Shown here: piece by piece, positions 10,001 to 17,723 of the stretch
How the letters are laid out: each line of letters opens with the position of its first letter
How positions within the stretch are numbered: position 1 is the first letter of the stretch
Assembly (NCBI GenBank): GCA_045866215.1
Contig: AP035880.1
Span: forward strand, 310,001-374,000
DNA length: 64,000 nucleotides
From: Croceivirga sp009797885
GTDB taxonomy: Bacteria; Bacteroidota; Bacteroidia; Flavobacteriales; Flavobacteriaceae
Direction: 5' to 3'
The notes under the pieces: model-generated
Databases searched by the model: none
Seen by the model: only the letters and a program-made list of their open reading frames with translations
What the model was told of the DNA's origin: nothing
Made by a program: the position numbers and the translations under genes

Positions 10001-10339
10001 TGAAATGGTTTCATTGATTCTTCTAAAAATAAGATTGGCATCCTTTGCCATAAGCTCTAAAATGGAACGCAGTGAAACATTTTGATACGCAATATCATAG
10101 GTGTTTTCCAGTTTTTTCACTTTTCGGTCATATACAAAGGTGAAGTTGGTCTGCGATTCGATCTCATTCAATACTTCAATGACCGTAGCATCCTTTACCG
10201 ATAGGTCTACTTTAAAATTTTCCAGTTTTTGCCCTCTGGCGTCGGCTGCAAGTGCGGGGTTCAAAAGCGCCAGGAGTATTAGAAAGCAAAATACGTTGAA
10301 TGTCAACTTAATGAATTGTTTAATAGTTAGCGAATTCAT
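7037..10339 (-). CDS. SusC/RagA family TonB-dependent receptor with STN signalling domain
   Basis: An 1100-residue outer membrane transporter driven by TonB/ExbBD. In order: signal peptide (1-32), secretin/TonB short N-terminal (STN) domain (about 45-97), carboxypeptidase D regulatory-like domain (134-203, with GKVTDQEGVPLPGASV), the SusC TonB-box region DDVVVVGYG (210-218), plug domain (about 225-340) and a beta-barrel ending in a typical aromatic terminus (INVSF). Possession of an STN domain, together with the FecR and ECF sigma genes directly upstream, marks this as a transducing receptor. Substrate binding outside would signal through STN to FecR and release the sigma factor to transcribe susCD. 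It is followed after 16 bases by its SusD partner. Confidence 0.95.
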   Translation of the reverse strand: MNSLTIKQFIKLTFNVFCFLILLALLNPALAADARGQKLENFKVDLSVKDATVIEVLNEIESQTNFTFVYDRKVKKLENTYDIAYQNVSLRSILELMAKDANLIFRRINETISIDVRPKSPIISVVEIASFKTITGKVTDQEGVPLPGASVLEKGTLNGTTTDFDGNFTIDVADDAILEISYIGYTTQEISVEGLSTLSVQLIQDATQLDDVVVVGYGVQRKSDVTGAIGSVKSENFNKGVVANPGQLLQGKVAGVNVTNVSGEPGAAQNIIIRGVGSLRSGTTPLFVVDGFIIDNSGIGVAANANPLNFINPQDIESIDILKDASATAIYGARAANGVVVITTKKGKAGKTEMNLSVSTAFSTIANPMDVFSANEFREQVVAVGGLLEDFGGNTDWQDELTRTGISNNVNFSMSGGVAEKSSYFVSVGVDDQEGTLNNSSLTRYSGRVNLSQKALKGRFNVDLNLTASRTVNERPDDRATVSDMLGLNPTIPVFTDGEPTFLEERINPVQRNRIFTDEANTNRILANISPSIEIVKGLVYKLNLGVDYASTNRDVQRLPFARLEDFEDGFLNSTSTVNTNTLVENTLTYTLNKDKHNIILLAAHSYQETRLEQKTFELDGFADNGIEPRFQDQISTEDLPTRLDSRAFENELQSFFGRVNYSYANKYLFTATMRADGSSRFGENNKYGYFPSVALGWNISNEDFMTDNTLFSTLKLRASWGQAGNQDGIPSNVSLASFVDSRDDDDTYPLDGDEVTLDDYPFGTVPVRTAFPDLQWEVSTQTNIGLDFGLFGNKITGTLDYFNKVVTDVVLFANRTDPIQPTERIWTNVPDLEIINNGFEFSLDYRGSIGEDFIFNVGGNIAYTDNKIENSPFAVLTTGAARGAGQTGATINGYINGEPAGTFFMKEFIGIGEDGLNEFRDVNGDGQSLDNDRIATGSALPDVIYAFYLNFNYRNFDLGMNFNGVAGNEIYNHTAMSIFSNSQLSRSLNTTDFAIQFPNEDLSNSNEVSTRYLEDGSFLRLNNATLGYTLDPEKIGLGEWVTNFRLTLTGQNLFVITDYSGFDPEINTGDEIDEVQTFGIDRFTYPTPRTLLLGINVSF

Positions 10340-10360
10340 AATTTCACATAATGTTTGATG

Positions 10361-10380
10361 GTTATAATTAGTTATAATTG
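10361..10380 (-). promoter_or_regulatory. Tandem AT-rich decamer just upstream of susC
   Basis: Two adjacent copies of gttataattR lie 22-41 bases before the susC start codon. Position and tandem arrangement make it a candidate promoter core or regulator site for the ECF sigma/FecR switch, but no consensus was tested. Confidence 0.3.
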
Positions 10381-10389
10381 TTGGACTGT

Positions 10390-10430
10390 AGGCAGTCTGT
10401 TGTCGCTCGCCAAAGTGTTACGGACTGCCT
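10390..10430. other. Hairpin between fecR and susC
   Basis: An 8-base inverted repeat (aggcagtc / gactgcct, loop 25 bases) sits in the 146-base gap between fecR and susC. The T run follows it on the plus strand, so it would terminate antisense transcription rather than fecR. On the minus strand it could be an RNA structure in a fecR-susC read-through transcript. Confidence 0.4.
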
Positions 10431-10485
10431 CTTTTTTTACACTAGTTTTTATCTCATAAGCCTTTTTTTTGGTTTGGGTTATGCC

Positions 10486-11439
10486 TTAATCGTTACAACT
10501 TCCTTTGATCAGTATCTTATGGTCACCCAGGTATTCATATGCCATGCCCTTTTTAACATGTTTGATACTTTCCAATACCGTGGCCAAGGTTTGATTGTCA
10601 TAGGTCGCTGTGATATGGCATTGTTTTAGTTTTTCATTTTCAAAAACGAAGCTGACACCGTACCATCGTTCCAGGATCGCGGTGGTCTCGGCCAGGGTAG
10701 CATCGTTGATATGGATAATTCCATTTTTCCAATCGATGTAGGGATTTATTTCCACTTGAAAAGTGCTCAGGGTTTTATTTAAATGGTCAAAAACGGCCTG
10801 TTGGTTTGGACTAATAAAAACGGTACTATCTGTGGATGCAATCTTAACTTTCCCCGTGGCCAAGGTGACAGCCACTTCCTCTTTATCGGGATATGCATTG
10901 ATGTTAAAGGAGGTTCCCAATACTGTGGTGGTGATATCCCCCGATCTTATCACAAAAGGCTTGTTCCTGTTTTTGACGACTTCGAAAAAAGCTTCGCCCA
11001 TAAGTTCAACCTCCCTGGAATTCCCCTCAAAACGTTCTGGAAAGCACAAGGTACTTCCTGAATTCAAAACAACTTTGGTCCCATCGGCCAAGGTTACGTT
11101 CAATTTTTGGCCCCAATCCGTGTGCTCTACAATTTCGGCAATGGGTTCTTGCTGGACATTCTTATTTGACCAATTGTAGGCCACGATACCAAAGCTTATG
11201 ATCAATGCCCATGAAGCGGCAATCCGTAACCACTTTAAAGATTTCGTTTTACCTTTTTTATGAATGCTATGGGATAGGTTTTGTTTTACTTTGGCTTTGT
11301 GAATCTCACTTTTGAAATTAACTTTTTCGTTTTTCGATAAAAGAATACCATCAAATTGCTCCAGGAGTTTCTCTTCCCCTTCCGTTATTGTTCCATTTAG
11401 GTATTTCTCCATTAATCCTTTAATGTCGTTTTCCGTCAT
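10486..11439 (-). CDS. FecR family anti-sigma factor
   Basis: A 317-residue inner membrane regulator. Residues 1-65 are the cytoplasmic sigma-binding part, one membrane segment lies at about 70-90 (AASWALIISFGIVAYNW), and the periplasmic FecR domain (about 110-205, with LADGTKVVLNSGSTL and GEAFFEV) is followed by a C-terminal DUF4974-type domain (about 245-313). It should hold the ECF sigma factor encoded 119 bases upstream until the STN domain of SusC signals occupancy. All three genes share a strand. The order sigma, fecR, susC, susD is the usual Bacteroidota arrangement. Confidence 0.93.
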   Translation of the reverse strand: MTENDIKGLMEKYLNGTITEGEEKLLEQFDGILLSKNEKVNFKSEIHKAKVKQNLSHSIHKKGKTKSLKWLRIAASWALIISFGIVAYNWSNKNVQQEPIAEIVEHTDWGQKLNVTLADGTKVVLNSGSTLCFPERFEGNSREVELMGEAFFEVVKNRNKPFVIRSGDITTTVLGTSFNINAYPDKEEVAVTLATGKVKIASTDSTVFISPNQQAVFDHLNKTLSTFQVEINPYIDWKNGIIHINDATLAETTAILERWYGVSFVFENEKLKQCHITATYDNQTLATVLESIKHVKKGMAYEYLGDHKILIKGSCND

Positions 11440-11558
11440 TGTACGTGTCTTACACTACCAAGTACCAAAAGCACTTACCAACACACATGGAAAAATGAAG
11501 GCTTAATAGTATCTTAAAGATTGGCGGTTTTTGTTAACCTTAACCTAAAAAAGAGCGG

Positions 11559-12119
11559 CTATAGGAAAGAAAAAAGCCTTACTATGGTCAAGTCCTTTCG
11601 AAGCTTGCGAAGTGCCAAGGATATTTGGTTTTCAACGGAACGCTGTGAAATATTGAGTTTCTTGGCAATCTCTCCATTGCTGAAATTATTGATACGGCTT
11701 AATATAAACACCTCTTGGCACCTTTTTGGTAGGCTTTGGATGGTGCCATTTATTCGTCTGGACAACTCGATGCTATCTTCATGTTGCTCTACGTCCGGGG
11801 CAACGAAAATCGAGTGGGCCGCTTCAAGCTGGGTTTCATTAAATTTTCTGTCCCGAAAATAATTGTAGCAGCGATAGCGCACGGCTTTATAGAGATAGGC
11901 CTTAATATCATGGATATCCAATTCCTGTTTTCGTTGCCAATAATCCGCCCATACATCCTGGACCAAATCTTTGGCTATATGGTCATCCATAAGCATTGAT
12001 GCAGCATAACCCATCATGGGCTCCCATAATAGGTCAATTAGGGCGTTAAATGATTTCCTGTCCGAGTTTTTAATACCCTCAGCCAAAAATCCCACGGCAA
12101 CCTTAGCACTATCTTCCAT
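11559..12119 (-). CDS. ECF-family RNA polymerase sigma factor
   Basis: A 186-residue sigma-70 family factor of the extracytoplasmic type. The region-2 segment (about 22-95) contains DHIAKDLVQDVWADYW and the YLYKAVRYRCYNYFRD stretch, and region 4 (about 125-178) contains the helix-turn-helix FSNGEIAKKLNISQRSVENQ. The downstream gene is its FecR anti-sigma factor. I chose the ATG at 12119 (MEDSAKVAV); the longer in-frame start at 12197 adds 26 hydrophobic, non-conserved residues. Its targets are probably the susCD genes and possibly the phosphatases downstream. Confidence 0.92.
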   Translation of the reverse strand: MEDSAKVAVGFLAEGIKNSDRKSFNALIDLLWEPMMGYAASMLMDDHIAKDLVQDVWADYWQRKQELDIHDIKAYLYKAVRYRCYNYFRDRKFNETQLEAAHSIFVAPDVEQHEDSIELSRRINGTIQSLPKRCQEVFILSRINNFSNGEIAKKLNISQRSVENQISLALRKLRKDLTIVRLFSFL

Positions 12120-12338
12120 CTCAATTACATACAAATAACATAAATAATTGAGTACACCGATATTATAATATTGTAAACTTTCTAGGGTGTTAAGCAAAAG
12201 GAATCTTCAACACATCATCTCTTTTGGCAATTTGTTATTCCTGATAAATATCATAAAATGAACACATTAGTTTCCATAATTTTAATGATATCCCTACGTC
12301 TTCTCTCAGGTACCTGTCGTTAATTAATAGCTTTTACC

Positions 12339-12728
12339 ATGCACGTAAATCAGAGTAAAATCAAGTTCGAACAAGCCGACCAATATCTTGAAGCGGCCCA
12401 AAGCGAACTGTACCGGCCCGTTGAAGATGTTGTTCCTTATATGGTGTGCAGAAGTGCTCGCCATGCCATATCCCATTATTTACAGGGGTATTTGTTAATA
12501 CACGGCATTGAATCCACCGAAGGGGCTTCCCTAAAAACCCTACTGGAAAAATGCCGTACGATCGAGAGTACGTTCGATAGTCTCGATTTGAGTCCTATAA
12601 CATTTGACAGGGATGATGAATACAGTGCAGAATTCCACAAGATGAAAAACTGTATAGAATTGGCCACCGTTGTAAAACAATCGGTTCGTAAAACAGGCCC
12701 TGTCAATGAAAACAAATCCATGAAATAG
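12339..12728 (+). CDS. HEPN-domain-like small protein
   Basis: A 129-residue, mainly helical soluble protein. The pattern of two long amphipathic helices and the central CRSARHAISHYLQGYLLIHGIE segment resemble HEPN domains. Arg41 and His46 form an R-x4-H spacing, which in catalytic HEPN proteins is the RNase motif. Unlike toxin HEPN genes, there is no MNT nucleotidyltransferase partner. Instead, the stop lies 21 bases before the giant pyruvate:ferredoxin oxidoreductase gene, so the two are very likely co-transcribed. A regulatory, assembly or RNA-processing role for the redox operon is possible but unproven. The start is the ATG at 12339, about 220 bases from the divergent sigma gene. Confidence 0.65.
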   Translation: MHVNQSKIKFEQADQYLEAAQSELYRPVEDVVPYMVCRSARHAISHYLQGYLLIHGIESTEGASLKTLLEKCRTIESTFDSLDLSPITFDRDDEYSAEFHKMKNCIELATVVKQSVRKTGPVNENKSMK

Positions 12729-12749
12729 TATACCGTTAATTCCCGCGTT

Positions 12750-15700
12750 ATGAGCAAGTCAGTATTGCAGAAAATAGTCCAGCCCAAAAAATCGACAATA
12801 ACCAAATCCTCCAAGCATAAATACCCCGGTAAACCTGTTGCCATGGATGGAAATTCGGCGGCGATCATGTGCGAACGTGAATCCACGGATGCCGCTGGAG
12901 CCTATCCCATCACCCCATCGACCCAGATGGGGGAATTTTGGGCCGATGCCGCTGCCAAGGGACATTTGAATATTTCGGACAAACCTTTGATATTCATTGA
13001 ACCAGAAGGTGAGCATGCGGCGGCGGCAGTAACTGCTGGCTTGTCGATGACCGGTTTACGTGCATCCAACTTTTCATCCGGCCAGGGCATCGCTTATATG
13101 CACGAATCACTCTATGCAGCCGTCGGAAAACGCCTGACCTATGTTTTAAATATTGGCTCACGGGCTATGACCAAATCGACCTTAAACGTACATGCAGGGC
13201 ATGATGATTACCATGCTGTGGACGACACTGGTTTTTTCCAAATGTTTGCGAAAAAAGCACAGCACGTTGCCGACCTCAATATTATTGCGCATCGCATTGC
13301 GGAATTGGCACTTACCCCCGGTATTATTGCCCAGGACGGTTTTTTGACAACGCATTTGATCGAATCATTTCTCCTACCAGAGCGCGAATTGATCAAAGAA
13401 TATTTGGGAAGACCTGATGATATCATCGAAACGCCAACACCTGCCCAACGTATTATTTACGGTGAAACACGTCGTCGCATTCCGGAGTTGTGGGATGTCG
13501 ATAACCCTGTAATGGCCGGTATTGTACAGAACCAGGATTCCTACATGCAGAGCGTGGCCGCGCAACGCCCATTTTTCTTCGACCATATCCAGGAATTGAC
13601 AGACAGGGCATTTGAAGAATATTATCAGCTTACGGGCAGGCGTTATCAACGTGTGATGACCTACAGGGCGGACGACGCCGACTACCTGATTTTAGGTCAG
13701 GGAAGCTTAGTGCCCAGTGCAGAGGTTGTTGTGGATTACCTGAGGGAAACGCGGGGAATAAAAGTAGGGGTGGTGGACCTGGTGATGTTCCGTCCCTTCC
13801 CCGCAGATTTACTCGGAAAAATAGTAAAAGGCAAAAAAGCGGTTACCATATTGGAACGTCTGGATCAACCCCTGGCCGTCGATTCCCCGATCACTCGGGA
13901 AATCCGGTCCGTTTTGAACAAATGTGTCGAAAATGGCATCAACAAAAAACAGCATCCCTATCCTGAATTGACTTCGTATACCCTATCCGATATGCCTGCT
14001 ATTTATTCAGGTTCATTTGGTCTGGGAAGTCGCGACTTGCAACCGGAAGGGATTATCGGAGCCGTGGAAAATATGTTACCGGATGGAAAACACAAAAAAA
14101 AGTTTTATCTGTCCATCGATTTTATCCGAGAGACCCCACACTCCCCAAAACAAAAGGCCTATCAGGAAACCATAGTGGAATCCTATCCGCACGTTAAGGA
14201 TTTGTCCATTAGAGGTTCGGAAAACCCAAACCTCATGCCAAAGGATGCCATTACCGTCCGTTTCCACTCCGTTGGGGGTTGGGGAGCGATAACCACGGGT
14301 AAAAATATGGCGATGACCCTGTATGAGTTACTGGGGTATCACATTAAAGCGAATCCAAAATACGGTTCGGAAAAAAAAGGACAACCAACCACCTACTATC
14401 TCGCAGCAGCTCCCGAACCCATTCGAGTCAATTGCGAATACTTCTTTGTCGACGTTGTTTTATCTCCCGACCCCAATGTATTTAAACATACCAACGCACT
14501 GGCGGGACTAAAAAAAGGAGGCAGTTTCATCATTCAAAGCGATAAAAAAACACCGGATGAGGTATGGGCCGAGATTCCCGAACGCTATCAGAAAGTAATT
14601 ATCGATAAGGAGATTTCCTTATTTTATATCGATGGGTTTAAAATTGCCAGAGAGGAAGCCACCGATCCCGAATTGCAGTTACGCATGCAGGGAATTGCCT
14701 TTCAGGGCGCCTTTTTCTCAGCCTCCCCCCTTCTGGAAAAATCCGGATTATCAGACGAAAAATTGTTAAAAGCGATAGAAGACCAATTACAGCAAAAATT
14801 TGGTTCCAAGGGGCAACGCGTTGTTGATGATAATATGCGTGTGGTAAAACGTGGCTTTGACGAAGTGCATGAAATTACCAATAAGGTATTGGGTGCTGGA
14901 CACCAGGACAAGGTGGGCAGTAATGGTCAGGCCGTCCCTGCCATTCCAAGCATGATGAAAAGAATTCCACAGAGTGAGTCACAGCTAAGTGACATCCATC
15001 GTTTTTGGGAACAAACCGGTAATTTCTATTTAAGGGGCATGGGAAATGATAACCTTACCGACCCCTTTATAGGCCTGAGTGTAATGCCGGCCGTTTCATC
15101 GGTATTCCGCGATATGACGGGAATACGCTTTGAACACCCGGAATGGGTTCCAAACAACTGTACGGCCTGCGGTGACTGTTACACCGTTTGTCCGGATACA
15201 GCTATACCCGGACTTGTCAGTGAGGTATCCGACGTTTTCGATACCATTGTAAAACGCGTTAAAAGGAATCACGGAAAACTTGAGCATTTGCCCAGGGCCG
15301 TCCGTAAAATGGAAGGACATGTGAGGCAACTGTTTGCTGCTTCAAAAAATGGGGCAACGGTCAATGATTTTATTCAGAATGCCATTGACATGACCATTGA
15401 TGCGTACGATGGTGGTAGCGAACTGGCCAAGGAATTTGATTGGTTCAAAGAAGAATTGGGTGAATTTAACTTCGCCTTGACCAGACCCTATTTTGATTTG
15501 CACGAGAAAAAGCAGGAAAACAGTGGAGGTTTATTCAGCATCACCATTAATCCAAATACCTGTAAAGGTTGTATGGAATGTGTTGCGGTATGTAACGATG
15601 AAGCGCTAATTACGGTACCACAGACCGAAGGTTCCATTGCCAAACTCAATAAAGAGTGGGATTTGTGGATGGACCTACCAAATACACCGGAAAAATTCAA

Positions 15701-17708
15701 TCGTGTCGATGACCTTGAAGAGAAAATCGGCCCCTTGGAAACCATTTTATTGAATAAGGATGCGTATCTGAATTTTGCCAGTGGTGATGGGGCCTGTTTG
15801 GGTTGCTCCGAGAAATCCGTGGTGCATTTGTTCATTGCCACGGTTGAGTCGCTCATGCAGCCACGTATTGAAAAACATATGGCATATCTAGAGGAACTAA
15901 CGGACAAACTGGAAAAACACATTCAGGTAAAGTTGATGAACCGTGTGGATTTGACCGATTCGGATACCATGTCCAGAATTGTTTCGGAAATGCAGCACTC
16001 CGATCTAACCATGGCGGAAATTACCCGAAGGTTGGAATCTGAACATGGAGGGGAACCCATTGATCAGGAATGGCTCCGCAATGTAACCCAACTCTTGGCC
16101 AAATTGAAGAAACTGAAATGGAAGTATACCAATGGTACCACAGGTAAAGGGCGCTCCAATATGGGAATGCTCAACTCCACGGGATGTACTTCCGTTTGGG
16201 GCAGTACCTGGCCTTTTAACCCGTATCCATTCCCATGGGCCAACCATCTGTTCCAGGATTCCCCCTCTATGGCCATGGGGGTTTTTGAAGGGCATATGTC
16301 CAAGATGGCCGAGGGCTTTAAAGCCATACGCATGGCCGAATTGGAGCTTGAGGGAAAATACGATGCAGCGGAACATGATGAATTCTTTACCTATTTCACC
16401 TGGCAACAGTTTACCGATGAAGAATGGTTGCTTTGCCCCCCTGTGGTAGCACTTGGTGGGGACGGTGCCATGTATGATATCGGTTTCCAAAACCTCTCGC
16501 GTTTGATGGCCTCGGGAAAACCCATTAAGGTGATAATCGTGGATACCCAGGTATACTCCAATACAGGAGGTCAGGCCTGTACTTCCGGATTTATTGGTCA
16601 GGTTTCGGATATGGCCGAATACGGAAAGGTATGGAAGGGAAAAAGTGAACCCAGAAAGGAAATCGGTCTTATTGCCATGGCACATAGAAATACCTATGTC
16701 CTGCAAGCAACACTGGCCAATACGAGCCAAATGATCGAAGGTTTTATCGATGGTTTAATGACCAAGCGGCCGGCTCTTTTTAATCTCTATACTACCTGTC
16801 AACCGGAACACGGTGTGGGAGACGATATGGGTGTGCATCAAGCAAAGCTTGCCGTAGAATCAAGGGCATACCCCATATTCAAATACAATCCAGATCATGG
16901 AATAAAAGCGAAGGAAGCCTTTGACCTGTCCGGCAATCCGGCCATGGACCGGCTATGGCCAACCTATGGCTTGAAATATCTTGAATATGGACAGGAACGT
17001 ACCATGGAATTGCCCATGACCTTTGCGGACTTTGCCCTGACGGAAGCCCGATTTAGAAAACACTTTAGAAAAGTTCCCCGTAGTGCCTGGAATGAAAATA
17101 TGGTACTCCTGGCAGATTTCTTGGAATTGGAGGAAAGCGAGCGGGAAGATAAGTTCCCTTATATCTGGGCCGTGGACAGAAATCAAAAACTCAATCGCGT
17201 ATTGGTAGCGAAACCAATTGTGGAGTCTTGTGAAGAACGACGGGACTTCTGGTTGATGTTGCGCGACCTCGCCAGAGTGGAAGTGGAAAAACCCCAGGAA
17301 GAGGATCTGGAAGGTAGAATACGAAGCGAAGTGGTGGGCAATATTGCCCAAGGTCTGATGCAACTTGCCGGTGGCAATGGGGAACATATTGTGCAAATGG
17401 CCATGGGACAACCTGCCCCAACCGATGTGATGGTCGAGGAAGCAGCACCAAAAGGGGACTATTTGGCCCCATGGTTGGAAACGGAGGAATGTACCTCATG
17501 TGACGAGTGCATAAAGCTCAACCCGAATATTTTCGCTTACAACGAAAACAACAAGGCGTACATCAAAAATGCGAAGGCAGGACCTTATGAAGACCTGGTA
17601 AAAGCGGCCGAAAAATGTACCGCAGGTGTCATTCATCCAGGATTGCCCGCCGAACGATCGGCAAAGGACATTGAAAAATGGATAAGTCGAGCTGAAAAGT
17701 TCAATTAA
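12750..17708 (+). CDS. nifJ: Long pyruvate:ferredoxin (flavodoxin) oxidoreductase
   Basis: A 1652-residue, thiamine-diphosphate and iron-sulfur enzyme that oxidises pyruvate or another 2-oxoacid to acyl-CoA plus CO2 and reduces ferredoxin. Domain order follows homodimeric PFOR: substrate domain with YPITPSTQMGEFWAD (52-66), domain II (LILGQGSLVPSAEVV), the gamma domain (HSVGGWGAITTGKN), two cluster motifs (Cys804/807/810/814 and Cys938/941/944/948), the third-cluster Cys pair in GDGACLGC (1016, 1019) and the ThDP motif GGDGAMYDIG to NTGGQ (about 1236-1275). It is some 450 residues longer than usual PFOR (about 1170-1230). Extra length lies between the two ferredoxin motifs, after GDGACLGC (a helical segment), and in a C-terminal ferredoxin-like domain with Cys1581, 1584, 1587 and 1623. 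The Rnf genes directly follow. Confidence 0.9.
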   Translation: MSKSVLQKIVQPKKSTITKSSKHKYPGKPVAMDGNSAAIMCERESTDAAGAYPITPSTQMGEFWADAAAKGHLNISDKPLIFIEPEGEHAAAAVTAGLSMTGLRASNFSSGQGIAYMHESLYAAVGKRLTYVLNIGSRAMTKSTLNVHAGHDDYHAVDDTGFFQMFAKKAQHVADLNIIAHRIAELALTPGIIAQDGFLTTHLIESFLLPERELIKEYLGRPDDIIETPTPAQRIIYGETRRRIPELWDVDNPVMAGIVQNQDSYMQSVAAQRPFFFDHIQELTDRAFEEYYQLTGRRYQRVMTYRADDADYLILGQGSLVPSAEVVVDYLRETRGIKVGVVDLVMFRPFPADLLGKIVKGKKAVTILERLDQPLAVDSPITREIRSVLNKCVENGINKKQHPYPELTSYTLSDMPAIYSGSFGLGSRDLQPEGIIGAVENMLPDGKHKKKFYLSIDFIRETPHSPKQKAYQETIVESYPHVKDLSIRGSENPNLMPKDAITVRFHSVGGWGAITTGKNMAMTLYELLGYHIKANPKYGSEKKGQPTTYYLAAAPEPIRVNCEYFFVDVVLSPDPNVFKHTNALAGLKKGGSFIIQSDKKTPDEVWAEIPERYQKVIIDKEISLFYIDGFKIAREEATDPELQLRMQGIAFQGAFFSASPLLEKSGLSDEKLLKAIEDQLQQKFGSKGQRVVDDNMRVVKRGFDEVHEITNKVLGAGHQDKVGSNGQAVPAIPSMMKRIPQSESQLSDIHRFWEQTGNFYLRGMGNDNLTDPFIGLSVMPAVSSVFRDMTGIRFEHPEWVPNNCTACGDCYTVCPDTAIPGLVSEVSDVFDTIVKRVKRNHGKLEHLPRAVRKMEGHVRQLFAASKNGATVNDFIQNAIDMTIDAYDGGSELAKEFDWFKEELGEFNFALTRPYFDLHEKKQENSGGLFSITINPNTCKGCMECVAVCNDEALITVPQTEGSIAKLNKEWDLWMDLPNTPEKFNRVDDLEEKIGPLETILLNKDAYLNFASGDGACLGCSEKSVVHLFIATVESLMQPRIEKHMAYLEELTDKLEKHIQVKLMNRVDLTDSDTMSRIVSEMQHSDLTMAEITRRLESEHGGEPIDQEWLRNVTQLLAKLKKLKWKYTNGTTGKGRSNMGMLNSTGCTSVWGSTWPFNPYPFPWANHLFQDSPSMAMGVFEGHMSKMAEGFKAIRMAELELEGKYDAAEHDEFFTYFTWQQFTDEEWLLCPPVVALGGDGAMYDIGFQNLSRLMASGKPIKVIIVDTQVYSNTGGQACTSGFIGQVSDMAEYGKVWKGKSEPRKEIGLIAMAHRNTYVLQATLANTSQMIEGFIDGLMTKRPALFNLYTTCQPEHGVGDDMGVHQAKLAVESRAYPIFKYNPDHGIKAKEAFDLSGNPAMDRLWPTYGLKYLEYGQERTMELPMTFADFALTEARFRKHFRKVPRSAWNENMVLLADFLELEESEREDKFPYIWAVDRNQKLNRVLVAKPIVESCEERRDFWLMLRDLARVEVEKPQEEDLEGRIRSEVVGNIAQGLMQLAGGNGEHIVQMAMGQPAPTDVMVEEAAPKGDYLAPWLETEECTSCDECIKLNPNIFAYNENNKAYIKNAKAGPYEDLVKAAEKCTAGVIHPGLPAERSAKDIEKWISRAEKFN

Positions 17709-17723
17709 TGTACAGAGGGCATT

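Noticed and set aside
10390..10440. Rho-independent terminator for fecR
   Set aside because: The T run is on the plus strand, opposite to fecR transcription; on the minus strand no U-rich tail follows the stem.
12339..12728. HEPN toxin of a HEPN-MNT toxin-antitoxin pair
   Set aside because: No nucleotidyltransferase gene adjoins it, and its only close neighbour is the oxidoreductase.
16005..16730. 241-codon antisense frame within the oxidoreductase gene
   Set aside because: The sense strand holds conserved ThDP and cluster motifs through this part; the antisense product has no recognisable motif.
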